A stretch of 64,000 nucleotides of DNA, from contig NC_079887.1 of the NCBI RefSeq assembly GCF_029227915.1, forward strand, positions 4,464,001 through 4,528,000, written 5' to 3'. Positions within the stretch are counted from its first letter, which is position 1, and every line of letters begins with the position of its first letter. Below are positions 37,164 through 50,917 of the stretch, in pieces. The translations under genes were made by a program, and so were the position numbers. This DNA is from Hydractinia symbiolongicarpus. Taxonomy: Eukaryota; Cnidaria; Hydrozoa; Anthoathecata; Hydractiniidae. Under the pieces are notes generated by a model, which did not search any database, was not told the DNA's origin, and was given only the letters and a program-made list of their open reading frames with translations.

Positions 37164-40100
37164 GTACCCAGGGAGTAAACTCATTTCCTGAACGATTTTT
37201 TAAATTTTTTTTTCACCACTAAAACGCATGAAACTTGTAGTTTTCAAAAATGTTTTCATTTTTGATGGGACGCTTAATGAAAGAGGTTTAATCGCCGGCA
37301 AACGAAAACCCGCGATTTCCGGTAAATCCCCGGCTTGGCCCGTATAGTCGAATGTATACAAAGAAAGTACCCTGTGAGTAAACTCATTTCCAGAACGATT
37401 TTTTAAATTATTTTTTCACCACTAAAACGCATGAGACTTGTAGTTTTCAAAAATGTTTTCATTTTTGATGAGACGCTTAATAAAAGAGGTTTAATCGCCG
37501 GCTAACGAATACCCGCAATTTCCCGTAAATCCCGGGCTTGGCCAGTATAGTTGAATGTATACAAAGAAAGTACCCAGGGAGTAAACTCATTTCCTGAACG
37601 ATTTTTTAATTTTTTTTTTCACCACTAAAACGCATGAAACTTGTAGTTTTCAAAAATGTTTTCATTTTTGATGAGACGCTTAATGAAAGAGGTTTAATCG
37701 TCGGCAAACGAAAACCCGCGATTTCCCGTAAATCCCGGGCTTGGCCCGTATAGTCGAATGTATACAAAGAAAGTACCCTGTAAGTAAACTCATTTCCAGA
37801 ACGATTTTTTAAATTATTTTTTCACCACTAAAACGCATGAGACTTGTAGTTTTTAAAAATGTTTTCATTTTTCATGAGACGCTTAATTAAAGAGGTTTAA
37901 TCGCCGGCAAACGAAAACCTGCGATTTCCCGTAAATCCCGGGCTTGGCCCGTATAGTCGAATGTATACAAAGAAAGTACCCTGTGAGTAAACTCATTTCC
38001 AGAACGATTTTTTAAATTATTTTTTCACCACTAAAACGCATGAGACTTGTAGTTTTCAAAAATGTTTTCATTTTTGATGAGACGCCTAATGAAAGAGGTT
38101 TAATCGCCGGCTAACGAAAACCCGCGATTTCCCGTAAATCCCGGGCTTGGCCGGTATAGTCGAATGTATACAAAGAAAGTACCCAGGGAGTAAACTCATT
38201 TCCTGAACGATTTTTTAAATTTTTTTTTCACCACTAAAACGCATGAAACTTGTAGTTTTCAAAAATGTTTTCATTTTTGATGAGACGCTAAATGAAAGAG
38301 GTTTAATCGCCGGCAAACGAAAACCCGCGATTTCCCGTAAATCCCGGGCTTGGCCCGTATAGTCGAATGTATACAAAGAAAGTACCCTGTAAGTAAACTC
38401 ATTTCCAGAACGATTTTTTAAATTATTTTTTCACCACTAAAACGCATGAGACTTGTAGTTTTCAAAAATGTTTTCATTTTTGATGAGACGCTTAATGAAA
38501 GAGGTTTAATCGCCGGCTAACGAAAACCCGCGATTTCCCGTAAATCCCGGGCTTGGCCCGTATAGTCGAATGTATACAAAGAAAGTACCCAGGGAGTAAA
38601 CTCATTTCCTGAACGATTTTTTAAATTTTTTTTTCACCACTAAAACGCATGAAACTTGTAGTTTTTAAAAATGTTTTCATTTTTGATGAGACGCTAAATG
38701 AAAGAGGTTTAATCGCCGGCAAACGAAAACCCGCGATTTCCCGTAAATCCCGGGCTTGGCCCGTATAGTCGAATGTATACAAAGAAAGTACCCTGTAAGT
38801 AAACTCATTTCCAGAACGATTTTTTAAATTATTTTTTCACCACTAAAACGCATGAGACTTGTAGTTTTCAAAAATGTTTTCATTTTTGATGGGACGCTTA
38901 ATGAAAGAGGTTTAATCGCCGGCAAACGAAAACCCGCGATTTCCGGTAAATCTCGGGCTTGGCCCGTATAGTCGAATGTATACAAAGAAAGTACCCTGTG
39001 AGTAAACTCATTTCCAGAACGATTTTTTAAATTATTTTTTCACCACTAAAACGCATGAGACTTGTAGTTTTCAAAAATGTTTTCATTTTTGATGAGACGC
39101 TTAATGAAAAATGTTTAATCGCCGGCTAACGAATACCCGCGATTTCCTGTAAATCCCGGGCTTGGCCCGTATAGTTGAATGTTTACAAAGAAAGTACCCA
39201 GGAAGTAAACTCATTTCCTGAACGATTTTTTAAATTTTTTTTTCACCACTAAAACGCATGAAACTTGTAGTTTTCAAAAATGTTTTCATTTTTGATGAGA
39301 CGCTTAATGAAAGAGGTTTAATCGCCGGCAAACGAAAACCCGCGATTTCCCGTAAATCCCGGGCTTGGCCCGTATAGTCGAATGTATACAAAGAAAGTAC
39401 AAAGGGAGTAAACTCATTTCCTAAACGATTTTTTAATTTTTTTTTTCACCACTAAAACGCATGAAACTTGTAGTTTTCAATAATGTTTTCATTTTTGATG
39501 AGACGCTTAATGAAAGAGGTTTAATCGCCGGCTAACGAAAACCTGCGATTTCCCGTAAATCCCGGGCTTGGCCCGTATAGTCGAATGTATACAAAGAAAG
39601 TACCCAGGGAGTAAACTCATGTCCTGAACGATTTTTTAAATTTTTTTTTCACCACTAAAACGCATGAAACTTGTAGTTTTCAAAAATGTTTTCATTTTTG
39701 ATGAGACGCTTAATGAAAGAGGTTTAATCGCCGGCAAACGAAAACCCGCGATTTCCCGTAAATCCCGGGCTTGGCCCGTATAGTCGAATGTATACAAAGA
39801 AAGTACCCTGTAAGTAAACTCATTTCCAGAACGATTTTTTAAATTATTTTTCCACCACTAAAACGCATGAGACTTGTAGTTTTCAAAAATGTTTTCATTT
39901 TTGATGAGACGCTTAATGAAAGAGGTTTAATCGCCGGCAAACGAAAACCCGCGATTTCCCGTAAATCCCGGGCTTGGCCCGTATAGTCGAATGTATACAA
40001 AGAAAGTACCCAGGGAGTAAACTCATTTCCTGAACGATTTTTTAAATTTTTTTTTCACCACTAAAACGCATGAAACTTGTAGTTTTCAAAAATGTTTTCA

Positions 40101-40809
40101 TTTTTGATGGGACGCTTAATGAAAGAGGTTTAATCGCCGGCAAACGAAAACCCGCGATTTCCGGTAAATCTCGGGCATGGCCCGTATAGTCGAATGTATA
40201 CAAAGAAAGTACCCTGTGAGTAAACTCATTTCCAGAACGATTTTTTAAATTATTTTTTCACCACTAAAACGCATGAGACTTGTAGTTTTCAAAAATGTTT
40301 TCATTTTTGATGAGACGCTTAATGAAAGAGGTTTAATCGCCGGCTAACGAATACCCGCGATTTCCCGTAAATCCCGGGCTTGGCCCGTATAGTTGAATGT
40401 ATACAAAGAAAGTACCCAGGGAGTAAACTCATTTCTCGAACGATTTTTTAAATTTTTTTTTCACCACTAAAACGCATGAAACTTGTAAAATGTTTTCATT
40501 TTTGATGGGACGTTTAATGAAAGAGGTTTAATCGCCGGCAAACGAAAACCCGCGATTTCCCGTAAATCCCGGGCTTGGCCCGTATAGTCGAATGTATACA
40601 AAGAAAGTACCCAGGGAGTAAACTCATTTCCTGAACGATTTTTTAAATTTTTTTTTCACCACTAAAACGCATGAAACTTGTAGTTTTCAAAAATGTTTTC
40701 ATTTTTGATGGGACGCTTAATGAAAGAGGTTTAATCGCCGGCAAACGAAAACCCGCGATTTCCCGTAAATCCCGGGCTTGGCCCGTATAGTCGAATGTAT
40801 ACAAAGAAA
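37164..40809. repeat. 18-monomer duplication, copy 1 (3646 bp)
   Basis: Matches 40810 onward at +3646: GGTAAATCCCCGG at 37321 and 40967, CGCCTAATG at 38083 and 41729, AAAGGGAG at 39401 and 43047. From about 39620 the offset is +3849, because copy 2 has one extra monomer. Confidence 0.9.
40412..40606. repeat. 195-bp deletion monomer X, copy 1
   Basis: Reads CTTGTAAAATG where normal units read CTTGTAGTTTTCAAAAATG, an 8-bp loss after p76. It also carries a CTCGAAC box, GATGGG and GACGTTTAATG. The combination makes it a sharp tracer. This copy lies in the first 18-mer unit. Confidence 0.93.
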
Positions 40810-43800
40810 GTACCCAGGGAGTAAACTCATTTCCTGAACGATTTTTTAAATTTTTTTTTCACCACTAAAACGCATGAAACTTGTAGTTTTCAAAAATGTT
40901 TTCATTTTTGATGGGACGCTTAATGAAAGAGGTTTAATCGCCGGCAAACGAAAACCCGCGATTTCCGGTAAATCCCCGGCTTGGCCCGTATAGTCGAATG
41001 TATACAAAGAAAGTACCCTGTGAGTAAACTCATTTCCAGAACGATTTTTTAAATTATTTTTTCACCACTAAAACGCATGAGACTTGTAGTTTTCAAAAAT
41101 GTTTTCATTTTTGATGAGACGCTTAATAAAAGAGGTTTAATCGCCGGCTAACGAATACCCGCAATTTCCCGTAAATCCCGGGCTTGGCCAGTATAGTTGA
41201 ATGTATACAAAGAAAGTACCCAGGGAGTAAACTCATTTCCTGAACGATTTTTTAAATTTTATTTTCACCACTAAAACGCATGAAACTTGTAGTTTTCAAA
41301 AATGTTTTCATTTTTGATGAGACGCTTAATGAAAGAGGTTTAATCGTCGGCAAACGAAAACCCGCGATTTCCCGTAAATCCCGGGCTTGGCCCGTATACT
41401 CGAATGTATACAAAGAAAGTACCCTGTAAGTAAACTCATTTCCAGAACGATTTTTTAAATTATTTTTTCACCACTAAAACGCATGAGACTTGTAGTTTTT
41501 AAAAATGTTTTCATTTTTCATGAGACGCTTAATTAAAGAGGTTTAATCGCCGGCAAACGAAAACCCGCGATTTCCCGTAAATCCCGGGCTTGGCCCGTAT
41601 AGTCGAATGTATACAAAGAAAGTACCCTGTGAGTAAACTCATTTCCAGAACGATTTTTTAAATTATTTTTTCACCACTAAAACGCATGAGACTTGTAGTT
41701 TTCAAAAATGTTTTCATTTTTGATGAGACGCCTAATGAAAGAGGTTTAATCGCCGGCTAACGAAAACCCGCGATTTCCCGTAAATCCCGGGCTTGGCCCG
41801 TATAGTCGAATGTATACAAAAAAAGTACCCAGGGAGTAAACTCATTTCCTGAACGATTTTTTAAATTTTTTTTTCACCACTAAAACGCATGAAACTTGTA
41901 GTTTTCAAAAATGTTTTCATTTTTGATGAGACGCTAAATGAAAGAGGTTTAATCGCCGGCAAACGAAAACCCGCGATTTCCCGTAAATCCCGGGCTTGGC
42001 CCGTATAGTCGAATGTATACAAAGAAAGTACCCTGTAAGTAAACTCATTTCCAGAACGATTTTTTAAATTATTTTTTCACCACTAAAACGCATGAGACTT
42101 GTAGTTTTCAAAAATGTTTTCATTTTTGATGAGACGCTTAATGAAAGAGGTTTAATCGCCGGCTAACGAAAACCCGCGATTTCCCGTAAATCCCGGGCTT
42201 GGCCCGTATAGTCGAATGTATACAAAGAAAGTACCCAGGGAGTAAACTCATTTCCTGAACGATTTTTTAAATTTTTTTTTCACCACTAAAACGCATGAAA
42301 CTTGTAGTTTTCAAAAATGTTTTCATTTTTGATGAGACGCTAAATGAAAGAGGTTTAATCGCCGGCAAACGAAAACCCGCGATTTCCCGTAAATCCCGGG
42401 CTTGGCCCGTATAGTCGAATGTATACAAAGAAAGTACCCTGTAAGTAAACTCATTTCCAGAACGATTTTTTAAATTATTTTTTCACCACTAAAACGCATG
42501 AGACTTGTAGTTTTCAAAAATGTTTTCATTTTTGATGGGACGCTTAATGAAAGAGGTTTAATCGCCGGCAAACGAAAACCCGCGATTTCCGGTAAATCTC
42601 GGGCTTGGCCCGTATAGTCGAATGTATACAAAGAAAGTACCCTGTGAGTAAACTCATTTCCAGAACGATTTTTTAAATTATTTTTTCACCACTAAAACTC
42701 ATGAGACTTGTAGTTTTCAAAAATGTTTTCATTTTTGATGAGACGCTTAATGAAAAAGGTTTAATCGCCGGCTAACGAATACCCGCGATTTCCTGTAAAT
42801 CCCGGGCTTGGCCCGTATAGTTGAATGTATACAAAGAAAGTACCCAGGGAGTAAACTCATTTCCTGAACGATTTTTTAAATTTTTTTTTCACCACTAAAA
42901 CGCATGAAACTTGTAGTTTTCAAAAATGTTTTCATTTTTGATGAGACGCTTAATGAAAGAGGTTTAATCGCCGGCAAACAAAAACCCGCGATTTCCCGTA
43001 AATCCCGGGCTTGGCCCGTATAGTCGAATGTATACAAAGAAAGTACAAAGGGAGTAAACTCATTTCCTAAAGGATTTTTTAAATTTTTTTTTCACCACTA
43101 AAACGCATGAAACTTGTAGTTTTCAATAATGTTTTCAATTTTGATGAGACGCTTAATGAAAGAGGTTTAATCGCCGGCAAACGAAAACCCGCGATTTCCC
43201 GTAAATCCTGGGCTTGGCCCGTATAGTCGAATGTATACAAAGAAAGTATCCTGTGAGTAAACTCATTTCCAGAACGATTATTTAAATTATTTTTTCACCA
43301 CTAAAACGCATGAGACTTGTAGTTTTCAAAAATGTTTTCATTTTTGATGAGACGCTTAATGAAAGAGGTTTAATCGCCGGCTAACGAAAACCTGCGATTT
43401 CCCGTAAATCCCGGGCTTGGCCCGTATAGTCGAATGTATACAAAGAAAGTACCCAGGGAGTAAACTCATGTCCTGAACGATTTTTTAAATTTTTTTTTCA
43501 CCACTAAAACGCATGAAACTTGTAGTTTTCAAAAATGTTTTCATTTTTGATGAGACGCTTAATGAAAGAGGTTTAATCGCCAGCAAACGAAAACCCGCCA
43601 TTTCCCGTAAATCCCGGGCTTGGCCCGTATAGTCGAATGTATACAAAGAAAGTACCCTGTAAGTAAACTCATTTCCAGAACGATTTTTTAAATTATTTTT
43701 TCACCACTAAAACGCATGAGACTTGTAGTTTTCAAAAATGTTTTCATTTTTGATGAGACGCTTAATGAAAGAGGTTTAATCGCCGGCAAACGAAAACCCG

Positions 43801-44657
43801 CGATTTCCCGTAAATCCCGGGCTTGGCCCGTATAGTCGAATGTATACAAAGAAAGTACCCAGGGAGTAAACTCATTTCCTGAACGATTTTTTAAATTTTT
43901 TTTTCACCACTAAAACGCATGAAACTTGTAGTTTTCAAAAATGTTTTCATTTTTGATGGGACGCTTAATGAAAGAGGTTTAATCGCCGGCAAACGAAAAC
44001 CCGCGATTTCCGGTAAATCTCGGGCTTGGCCCGTATAGTCGAATGTATACAAAGAAAGTACCCTGTGAGTAAACTCATTTCCAGAACGATTTTTTAAATT
44101 ATTTTTTCACCACTAAAACGCATGAGACTTGTAGTTTTCAAAAATGTTTTCATTTTTGATGAGACGCTTAATGAAAGAGGTTTAATCGCCGGCTAACGAA
44201 TACCCGCGATTTCCCGTAAATCCCGGGCTTGGCCCGTATAGTTGAATGTATACAAAGAAAGTACCCAGGGAGTAAACTCATTTCTCGAACGATTTTTTAA
44301 ATTTTTTTTTCACCACTAAAACGCATGAAACTTGTAAAATGTTTTCATTTTTGATGGGACGTTTAATGAAAGAGGTTTAATCGCCGGCAAACGAAAACCC
44401 GCGATTTCCCGTAAATCCCGGGCTTGGCCCGTATAGTCGAATGTATACAAAGAAAGTACCCAGGGAGTAAACTCATTTCCTGAACGATTTTTTAAATTTT
44501 TTTTCACCACTAAAACGCATGAAACTTGTAGTTTTCAAAAATGTTTTCATTTTTGATGGGACGCTTAATGAAAGAGGTTTAATCGCCGGCAAACGAAAAC
44601 CCGCGATTTCCGGTAAATCCCGGGCTTGGCCCGTATAGTCGAATGTATACAAAGAAA
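40810..44657. repeat. 18-monomer duplication, copy 2 (19 monomers)
   Basis: Holds one additional unit near 43200-43450 relative to copy 1 (the AAAGGGAG monomer is followed by a TATCCTGTG head unit). The 8-bp-deletion monomer is at the same relative place in both copies (40412 and 44261). Confidence 0.88.
44261..44455. repeat. 195-bp deletion monomer X, copy 2
   Basis: Same three markers; 3849 bp after copy 1, carried by the 18/19-monomer duplication. Confidence 0.93.
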
Positions 44658-45672
44658 GTACCCTGTGAGTAAACTCATTTACAGAACGATTTTTTAAATT
44701 ACTTTTTCACCACTAAAACACATGAGACTTGTAGTTTTCAAAAATGTTTTCATTTTTGATGAGACGCTTAATGAAAGAGGTTTAATCGCCGGCTAACAAA
44801 TACCCGCGATTTCCCGTAAATCCCGGGCTTGGCCCGTATAGTTGAATGTATACAAAGAAAGTACCCAGGGAGTAAACTGATTTCCTGAACGATTTTTTAA
44901 ATTTTTTTTTCACCACTAAAACGCATGAAACTTGTAGTTTTCAAAAATGTTTTCATTTTTGATGAGACGCTTAATGAAAGAGGTTTAATCGCCGGCAAAC
45001 GAAAACCCGCGATTTCCCGTAAATCCCGGGCTTGGCCCGTATAGTCGAATGTATACAAAGAAAGTACCCTGTAAGTAAACTCATTTCCAGAACGATTTTT
45101 TAAATTATTTTTTCACCACTAAAACGCATGAGACTTGTAGTTTTCAAAAATGTTTTCATTTTTGATGAGACGCTTAATGAAAGAGGTTTAATCGCCGGCA
45201 AACGAAAACCCGCGATTTCCCGTAAATCCCGGGCTTGGCCCGTATAGTCGAATGTATACAAAGAAAGTACCCAGGGAGTAAACTCATTTCCTAAACGATT
45301 TTTTAAATTTTTTTTTCACCACTAAAACGCATGAAACTTGTAGTTTTCAAAAATGTTTTCATTTTTGATGGGACGCTTAATGAAAGAGGTTTAATCGCCG
45401 GCAAACGAAAACCCGCGATTTCCGGTAAATCTCGGGCTTGGCCCGTATAGTCGAATGTATACAAAGAAAGTACCCTGTGAGTAAACTCATTTCCAGAACG
45501 ATTTTTTAAATTATTTTTTCACCACTAAAACGCATGAGACTTGTAGTTTTCAAAAATGTTTTCATTTTTGATGAGACGCTTAATGAAAGAGGTTTAATCG
45601 CCGGCTAACGAATACCCGCGATTTCCCGTAAATCCCGGGCTTGGCCCGTATAGTTGAATGTATACAAAGAAA

Positions 45673-45867
45673 GTACCCAGGGAGTAAACTCATTTCTCGA
45701 ACGATTTTTTAAATTTTTTTTTCACCACTAAAACGCATGAAACTTGTAAAATGTTTTCATTTTTGATGGGACGTTTAATGAAAGAGGTTTAATCGCCGGC
45801 AAACGAAAACCCGCGATTTCCGGTAAATCCCGGGCTTGGCCCGTATAGTCGAATGTATACAAAGAAA
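45673..45867. repeat. 195-bp deletion monomer X, copy 3
   Basis: 1412 bp (7 monomers) after copy 2. It is followed by a CCGGTAAATCCCGGG tail, unlike copies 1 and 2, whose own tail is CCCGTAAATCCC. Confidence 0.93.
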
Positions 45868-46678
45868 GTACCCTGTGAGTAAACTCATTTACAGAACGAT
45901 TTTTTAAATTATTTTTTCACCACTAAAACACATGAGACTTGTAGTTTTCAAAAATGTTTTCATTTTTGATGAGACGCTTAATGAAAGAGGTTTAATCGCC
46001 GGCTAACAAATACCCGCGATTTCCCGTAAATCCCGGGCTTGGCCCGTATAGTTGAATGTATACAAAGAAAGTACCCAGGGAGTAAACTGATTTCCTGAAC
46101 GATTTTTTAAATTTTTTTTTCACCACTAAAACGCATGAAACTTGTAGTTTTCAAAAATGTTTTCATTTTTGATGAGACGCTTAATGAAAGAGGTTTAATC
46201 GCCGGCAAACGAAAACCCGCGATTTCCCGTAAATCCCGGGCTTGGCCCGTATAGTCGAATGTATACAAAGAAAGTACCCTGTAAGTAAACTCATTTCCAG
46301 AACGATTTTTTAAATTATTTTTTCACCACTAAAACGCATGAGACTTGTAGTTTTCAAAAATGTTTTCATTTTTGATGAGACGCTTAATGAAAGAGGTTTA
46401 ATCGCCGGCAAACGAAAACCCGCGATTTCCCGTAAATCCCGGGCTTGGCCCGTATAGTCGAATGTATACAAAGAAAGTACCCAGGGAGTAAACTCATTTC
46501 CTGAACGATTTTTTAAATTTTTTTTCACCACTAAAACGCATGAAACTTGTAGTTTTCAAAAATGTTTTCATTTTTGATGGGACGCTTAATGAAAGAGGTT
46601 TAATCGCCGGCAAACGAAAACCCGCGATTTCCGGTAAATCCCGGGCTTGGCCCGTATAGTCGAATGTATACAAAGAAA

Positions 46679-47888
46679 GTACCCTGTGAGTAAACTCATT
46701 TACAGAACGATTTTTTAAATTACTTTTTCACCACTAAAACACATGAGACTTGTAGTTTTCAAAAATGTTTTCATTTTTGATGAGACGCTTAATGAAAGAG
46801 GTTTAATCGCCGGCTAACAAATACCCGCGATTTCCCGTAAATCCCGGGCTTGGCCCGTATAGTTGAATGTATACAAAGAAAGTACCCAGGGAGTAAACTG
46901 ATTTCCTGAACGATTTTTTAAATTTTTTTTTCACCACTAAAACGCATGAAACTTGTAGTTTTCAAAAATGTTTTCATTTTTGATGAGACGCTTAATGAAA
47001 GAGGTTTAATCGCCGGCAAACGAAAACCCGCGATTTCCCGTAAATCCCGGGCTTGGCCCGTATAGTCGAATGTATACAAAGAAAGTACCCTGTAAGTAAA
47101 CTCATTTCCAGAACGATTTTTTAAATTATTTTTTCACCACTAAAACGCATGAGACTTGTAGTTTTCAAAAATGTTTTCATTTTTGATGAGACGCTTAATG
47201 AAAGAGGTTTAATCGCCGGCAAACGAAAACCCGCGATTTCCCGTAAATCCCGGGCTTGGCCCGTATAGTCGAATGTATACAAAGAAAGTACCCAGGGAGT
47301 AAACTCATTTCCTAAACGATTTTTTAAATTTTTTTTTCACCACTAAAACGCATGAAACTTGTAGTTTTCAAAAATGTTTTCATTTTTGATGGGACGCTTA
47401 ATGAAAGAGGTTTAATCGCCGGCAAACGAAAACCCGCGATTTCCGGTAAATCTCGGGCTTGGCCCGTATAGTCGAATGTATACAAAGAAAGTACCCTGTG
47501 AGTAAACTCATTTCCAGAACGATTTTTTAAATTATTTTTTCACCACTAAAACGCATGAGACTTGTAGTTTTCAAAAATGTTTTCATTTTTGATGAGACGC
47601 TTAATGAAAGAGGTTTAATCGCCGGCTAACGAATACCCGCGATTTCCCGTAAATCCCGGGCTTGGCCCGTATAGTTGAATGTATACAAAGAAAGTACCCA
47701 GGGAGTAAACTCATTTCTCGAACGATTTTTTAAATTTTTTTTTCACCACTAAAACGCATGAAACTTGTAAAATGTTTTCATTTTTGATGGGACGTTTAAT
47801 GAAAGAGGTTTAATCGCCGGCAAACGAAAACCCGCGATTTCCGGTAAATCCCGGGCTTGGCCCGTATAGTCGAATGTATACAAAGAAA
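46679..47888. repeat. 1210-bp 6-monomer HOR, copy 1
   Basis: Unit order by head and box: TGTG/ACAGAAC with CACATGAGAC; AGGG with CTGATTTCCTG; TGTAAG; AGGG/CCTAAAC with CCGGTAAATCTCGG; TGTG/CCAGAAC with GGCTAACGAATACCC; then X. This is the core D6 HOR. First unit has TACTTTTTC. The flank 45868-46678 is a partial earlier copy. Confidence 0.9.
47694..47888. repeat. 195-bp deletion monomer X, copy 4
   Basis: 2021 bp (10 monomers) after copy 3 and, like it, with a CCGGTAAAT tail. It ends the first clear 6-mer HOR. Confidence 0.93.
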
Positions 47889-49098
47889 GTACCCTGTGAG
47901 TAAACTCATTTACAGAACGATTTTTTAAATTATTTTTTCACCACTAAAACACATGAGACTTGTAGTTTTCAAAAATGTTTTCATTTTTGATGAGACGCTT
48001 AATGAAAGAGGTTTAATCGCCGGCTAACAAATACCCGCGATTTCCCGTAAATCCCGGGCTTGGCCCGTATAGTTGAATGTATACAAAGAAAGTACCCAGG
48101 GAGTAAACTGATTTCCTGAACGATTTTTTAAATTTTTTTTTCACCACTAAAACGCATGAAACTTGTAGTTTTCAAAAATGTTTTCATTTTTGATGAGACG
48201 CTTAATGAAAGAGGTTTAATCGCCGGCAAACGAAAACCCGCGATTTCCCGTAAATCCCGGGCTTGGCCCGTATAGTCGAATGTATACAAAGAAAGTACCC
48301 TGTAAGTAAACTCATTTCCAGAACGATTTTTTAAATTATTTTTTCACCACTAAAACGCATGAGACTTGTAGTTTTCAAAAATGTTTTCATTTTTGATGAG
48401 ACGCTTAATGAAAGAGGTTTAATCGCCGGCAAACGAAAACCCGCGATTTCCCGTAAATCCCGGGCTTGGCCCGTATAGTCGAATGTATACAAAGAAAGTA
48501 CCCAGGGAGTAAACTCATTTCCTAAACGATTTTTTAAATTTTTTTTTCACCACTAAAACGCATGAAACTTGTAGTTTTCAAAAATGTTTTCATTTTTGAT
48601 GGGACGCTTAATGAAAGAGGTTTAATCGCCGGCAAACGAAAACCCGCGATTTCCGGTAAATCTCGGGCTTGGCCCGTATAGTCGAATGTATACAAAGAAA
48701 GTACCCTGTGAGTAAACTCATTTCCAGAACGATTTTTTAAATTATTTTTTCACCACTAAAACGCATGAGACTTGTAGTTTTCAAAAATGTTTTCATTTTT
48801 GATGAGACGCTTAATGAAAGAGGTTTAATCGCCGGCTAACGAATACCCGCGATTTCCCGTAAATCCCGGGCTTGGCCCGTATAGTTGAATGTATACAAAG
48901 AAAGTACCCAGGGAGTAAACTCATTTCTCGAACGATTTTTTAAATTTTTTTTTCACCACTAAAACGCATGAAACTTGTAAAATGTTTTCATTTTTGATGG
49001 GACGTTTAATGAAAGAGGTTTAATCGCCGGCAAACGAAAACCCGCGATTTCCCGTAAATCCCGGGCTTGGCCCGTATAGTCGAATGTATACAAAGAAA
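47889..49098. repeat. 1210-bp 6-monomer HOR, copy 2
   Basis: Same six units in the same order at +1210, nearly identical by eye. Differences: TATTTTTTC for TACTTTTTC in unit 1, and the X tail CCCGTAAAT for CCGGTAAAT. Confidence 0.9.
48904..49098. repeat. 195-bp deletion monomer X, copy 5
   Basis: 1210 bp (6 monomers) after copy 4, the shortest spacing. Its tail returns to CCCGTAAAT, so a switch between unit types occurred within this HOR copy. Confidence 0.93.
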
Positions 49099-50917
49099 GT
49101 ACCCAGGGAGTAAACTCATTTCCTGAACGATTTTTTAAATTTTTTTTTCACCACTAAAACGCATGAAACTTGTAGTTTTCAAAAATGTTTTCATTTTTGA
49201 TGGGACGCTTAATAAAAGAGGTTTAATCGCCGGCAAACGAAAACCCGCGATTTCCGGTAAATCCCGGGCTTGGCCCGTATAGTCGAATGTATACAAAGAA
49301 AGTACCCTGTGAGTAAACTCATTTACAGAACGATTTTTTAAATTATTTTTTCACCACTAAAACACATGAGACTTGTAGTTTTCAAAAATGTTTTCATTTT
49401 TGATGAGACGCTTAATGAAAGAGGTTTAATCGCCGGCTAACAAATACCCGCGATTTCCCGTAAATCCCGGGCTTGGCCCGTATAATTGAATGTATACAAA
49501 GAAAGTACCCAGGGAGTAAACTGATTTCCTGAACGATTTTTTAAATTTTTTTTTCACCACTAAAACGCATGAAACTTGTAGTTTTCAAAAATGTTTTCAT
49601 TTTTGATGGGACGCTTAATAAAAGAGGTTTAATCGCCGGCAAACGAAAACCCGCGATTTCCGGTAAATCCCGGGCTTGGCCCGTATAGTCGAATGTATAC
49701 AAAGAAAGTACCCTGTGAGTAAACTCATTTACAGAACGATTTTTTAAATTATTTTTTCACCACTAAAACACATGAGACTTGTAGTTTTCAAAAATGTTTT
49801 CATTTTTGATGAGACGCTTAATGAAAGAGGTTTAATCGCCGGCTAACAAATACCCGCGATTTCCCGTAAATCCCGGGCTTGGCCCGTATAGTTGAATGTA
49901 TACAAAGAAAGTACCCAGGGAGTAAACTGATTTCCTGAACGATTTTTTAAATTTTTTTTTCACCACTAAAACGCATGAAACTTGTAGTTTTCAAAAATGT
50001 TTTCATTTTTGATGAGACGCTTAATGAAAGAGGTTTAATCGCCGGCAAACGAAAACCCGCGATTTCCCGTAAATCCCGGGCTTGGCCCGTATAGTCGAAT
50101 GTATACAAAGAAAGTACACTGTAAGTAAACTCATTTCCAGAACGATTTTTTAAATTATTTTTTCACCACTAAAACGCATGAGACTTGTAGTTTTCAAAAA
50201 TGTTTTCATTTTTGATGAGACGCTTAATGAAAGAGGTTTAATCGCCGGCAAACGAAAACCCGCGATTTCCCGTAAATCCCGGGCTTGGCCCGTATAGTCG
50301 AATGTATACAAAGAAAGTACCCAGGGAGTAAACTCATTTCCTAAACGATTTTTTAAATTTTTTTTTCACCACTAAAACGCATGAAACTTGTAGTTTTCAA
50401 AAATGTTTTCATTTTTGATGGGACGCTTAATGAAAGAGGTTTAATCGCCGGCAAACGAAAACCCGCGATTTCCGGTAAATCTCGGGCTTGGCCCGTATAG
50501 TCGAATGTATACAAAGAAAGTACCCTGTGAGTAAACTCATTTCCAGAACGATTTTTTAAATTATTTTTTCACCACTAAAACGCATGAGACTTGTAGTTTT
50601 CAAAAATGTTTTCATTTTTGATGAGACGCTTAATGAAAGAGGTTTAATCGCCGGCTAACGAATACCCGCGATTTCCCGTAAATCCCGGGCTTGGCCCGTA
50701 TAGTTGAATGTATACAAAGAAAGTACCCAGGGAGTAAACTCATTTCTCGAACGATTTTTTAAATTTTTTTTTCACCACTAAAACGCATGAAACTTGTAAA
50801 ATGTTTTCATTTTTGATGGGACGTTTAATGAAAGAGGTTTAATCGCCGGCAAACGAAAACCCGCGATTTCCCGTAAATCCCGGGCTTGGCCCGTATAGTC
50901 GAATGTATACAAAGAAA
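49099..50917. repeat. 9-monomer HOR variant (1819 bp)
   Basis: Core six units plus three extra. An AGGG/CCTGAAC + TGTG/ACAGAAC pair is duplicated (49099 and 49505), both with CTTAATAAAAGAGG. The second copy has a CTGATTTCCTG head, so it is a hybrid of two unit types. Confidence 0.85.
50723..50917. repeat. 195-bp deletion monomer X, copy 6
   Basis: 1819 bp (9 monomers) after copy 5; the extra units come from a local dimer duplication at about 49099-49909. Confidence 0.93.
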
